Assembly (NCBI GenBank): GCA_949752735.1
Contig: OX457047.1
Coordinates: 17,812,707 to 17,876,706, forward strand
Direction: 5' to 3'
DNA length: 64,000 bases
DNA from: Lumbricus terrestris
Taxonomy: Eukaryota; Annelida; Clitellata; Crassiclitellata; Lumbricidae
Made by a program: the position numbers and the translations under genes. Under the pieces are notes generated by a model, which saw only the letters and a list, made by a program, of their open reading frames with translations, made no database searches and was not told where the DNA came from. Positions 58,501 to 61,500 of the stretch are shown piece after piece (the stretch's first letter is position 1; the number at the start of each line of letters is the position of its first letter).

Positions 58501-61500
58501 AGACACCTGTAGTGAGTGAAGTCACTAGTAGTGAAGCCAAATATGCATTGTGAAATTTTAAACGGCAAATCATGGCATGAATCTCAGGGCAATGAAAATC
58601 GGTCATATTTATAAAACTTTGTCACTGCATGGCTCTAGTCAGTTTTACAATGCAATTGAACCGCTTTTATGGCATACCACAACTTAATTATTGTTCATCT
58701 GCTTTGTCCATTTTATGACATAAAATCAATTTATGTAAAGTTCTTAAATCTAAAACCTGAATTTGCAACAGTAAGTAAAATATCATGGCATGACATGTGC
58801 TGTTAGGAAAAGAAATTCATAGAAGCACGAAATACATAAAAACAAAAACACAAACCGTGGGAGCATCCCGAAATATAGCTGTCCCGCAGGCCGACAAAGA
58901 AATTTGTAGCAGCAATGCTTAGACTGTCAGGACTCGCGATGTTCTCCATACATGATGAAACCTCCGAGGCATTTCTACAGAAATGGAATCCAAATTTTAA
59001 AATGTTAAGGTGAATTTTTGACATTTCTGTTTTTCCCCCAACAAGGACAACCCTGTTTCCAAACTCCAAGAAAAGATAAGAAAATTCTTTAATAGACCAA
59101 TTGCTATCTGCATTTTTGTGCCAAAACATGGTATAATAAATGTACAGCATAGCTAATGAATCATTGCTAATGAAGAAACACAGGTGCGTATATTGCACAA
59201 ACACTTCTAAAATATACATCCTCAAAAGCAGACTCACAATTTAGTTAATTTAGCATTAATAAAACAGTGGGTTTACCAATTTCCCAGTTGATCCACTGAC
59301 AAAACAGCAACTGAAAAATAACATATCACGAATAGAAACTGAAAAATCGTCAGTTTTAGAATTTCTACATGCAAAAAGAGAAAGGCGATTGGTGATTACC
59401 TGCACATTTCAGTTTTATCCGGGACACTTGTCAGGTCAAAGTACGAATATGGAAAGCATTTGGCAAAGCTTCCCACATATGTCTTGCCTAAAAACAAAAC
59501 GAAAAACCTCCATAGTTCACATATGATGTTAATGAAACTGCTATCTACTTTAGAACAACATCTTCAAATTTCAGCAGTATTATGTATTCCTATTTAGTAT
59601 TTATATTCGCATACTCTTGGCAAAAAATCATTCGTCTTAACACCAAATTTTTTTTTTCATATAACATTCGACAGGTTTTATACAAAAGTCGAGTATATTT
59701 CGTCCCTAAAATTTCAACACTTTATTTTTAAGACAATGCATGCAAAGATGGAAGAAGAAATGGATGAAGATCAAAAAATGAGTTGTGAACGCCCATACGT
59801 AAAGTAATTGGAGGCCATTAGCCAGGATATGCATAAAATGGGACAATGCTGTAAAAGTCTTCCACTGTCCTCAACATAACAAACCACCTTAGCTGCTCCT
59901 CAGCTAAAATGTCTGATATCACTCTGTCAACCAGGCTTGGACTGCTGCAAGATATCCTGTCTCATACGACGCAATGCTCGTGAATAAGTTGGTGCCCTGC
60001 ACTTAGTTTTAGAGCAGTAGTAGTGTAGAGTTCACAATTACATTTGGAAATTCAATAGTGTTATTGGGCACTGTGTTAACCAGTACATCATGTTAAGTGG
60101 GGCATATCAAACATCTACATTGAGCAGAATGGCCCCTACACCAGGAGTGGGTAAACATCAACAAGGGCGTAAAAGGAAACATGCAGAAGGTGAGAAATGA
60201 AGCAAAAGAGAAAAAGTAAGTAAAATACATGCATAAAAAATACAACATTACAACAGCCAAAGCATGAAAAGCATTCCAAAAAGGAAGAACTTTTGTACCA
60301 AACTTTCATAAACAATAATACTGACATCAAAACAAATATCTAAGCTCACTGTCAGCGCTGTTACACCCGTAGGTGAACAGTTCATAGAATTTGGAGTAGA
60401 CTTCGTTATCCTGGCATGTAGCATTGACGCCTGAGATGCAAGACGCCTGTTGGCTCCAAGCACTTGAAACACAAACAAATAAAAAACAATCAATATACAA
60501 ACAAATAAAAAAACAATCAACACAATCAATGATCAACAACGATCAAGACAAAATCTCTCGATCAACCAAAGTCTGTAAAATATGGGCCAGATGCAGTTGT
60601 GGACAAGGGACCAAATTTTACCATGCGTGAAATAATGTCTGGAATCCCGTTCTTACACGCAAACACATACATAATTATATACACGCATAAATACACAAAC
60701 ACATAAATATATCAAGTGTCCACACATAAATACAAACACATATTAAAGAATGTAATTCTTATCTTATGAATGCACACATACCAGGGATCCAGAGATGGAC
60801 AAATTACACAATGACTTTCAAATACTCAATTACATTACTGCCCATCCCCGACAAACACAAAGACACACACACATAAGCACACACGACGTGCACACAAGCA
60901 CACACACACAAACACACACAGAGACAAACACAAATATATATACAATTCCTATACACAAACGTATACAACTATACATACATTGAAACACGCATAATATGCA
61001 TGATTCGTTGAAGCAACGACGATTCATGATGTATCCAAGCTATCAATCCACAAAACATTATTCAATCAATCAAACTGCCAACCAATCAATCAGTTAGTCA
61101 CATGAGCCAAACAGTCATTCGCTGAACAGACCTGCATGCAGAATTCCAATCTCCAGAGGAATAGGCATCATGAAGGACTTGGCCAAGGCAGTTGTCAAAC
61201 CCATAGTAGCAGTCTACAACCAGTTGATGACAGTTAATGACACATACAGGTCGGTTTAGTTCCTGGAAAAGAGGTTAGTGGCTCCACAAAAATGCACAAC
61301 CTTACAAAAACACTGGCTTAGAATCATTTTCCATGCAAAGTTCTTCGCTCATAATTATAATTGTCTAGCCAGCTGTGCGTATATAGTATTGTATACTGTA
61401 TAGCAGGGGTTCTCAAACTTTATTTTTATTGTCCCCCCAGAAAAAAAATCGAATGATGGCGTACCCCCAGAAAAGTCAGATCAGAAACAAAATGCCATTG

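Noticed and set aside
59277..59310. 34-nt mini-exon candidate between exons 4 and 5 with plausible splice sites
   Set aside because: 34 is not a multiple of three and would break the phase-2 join. Exons 4 and 5 join in frame without it.
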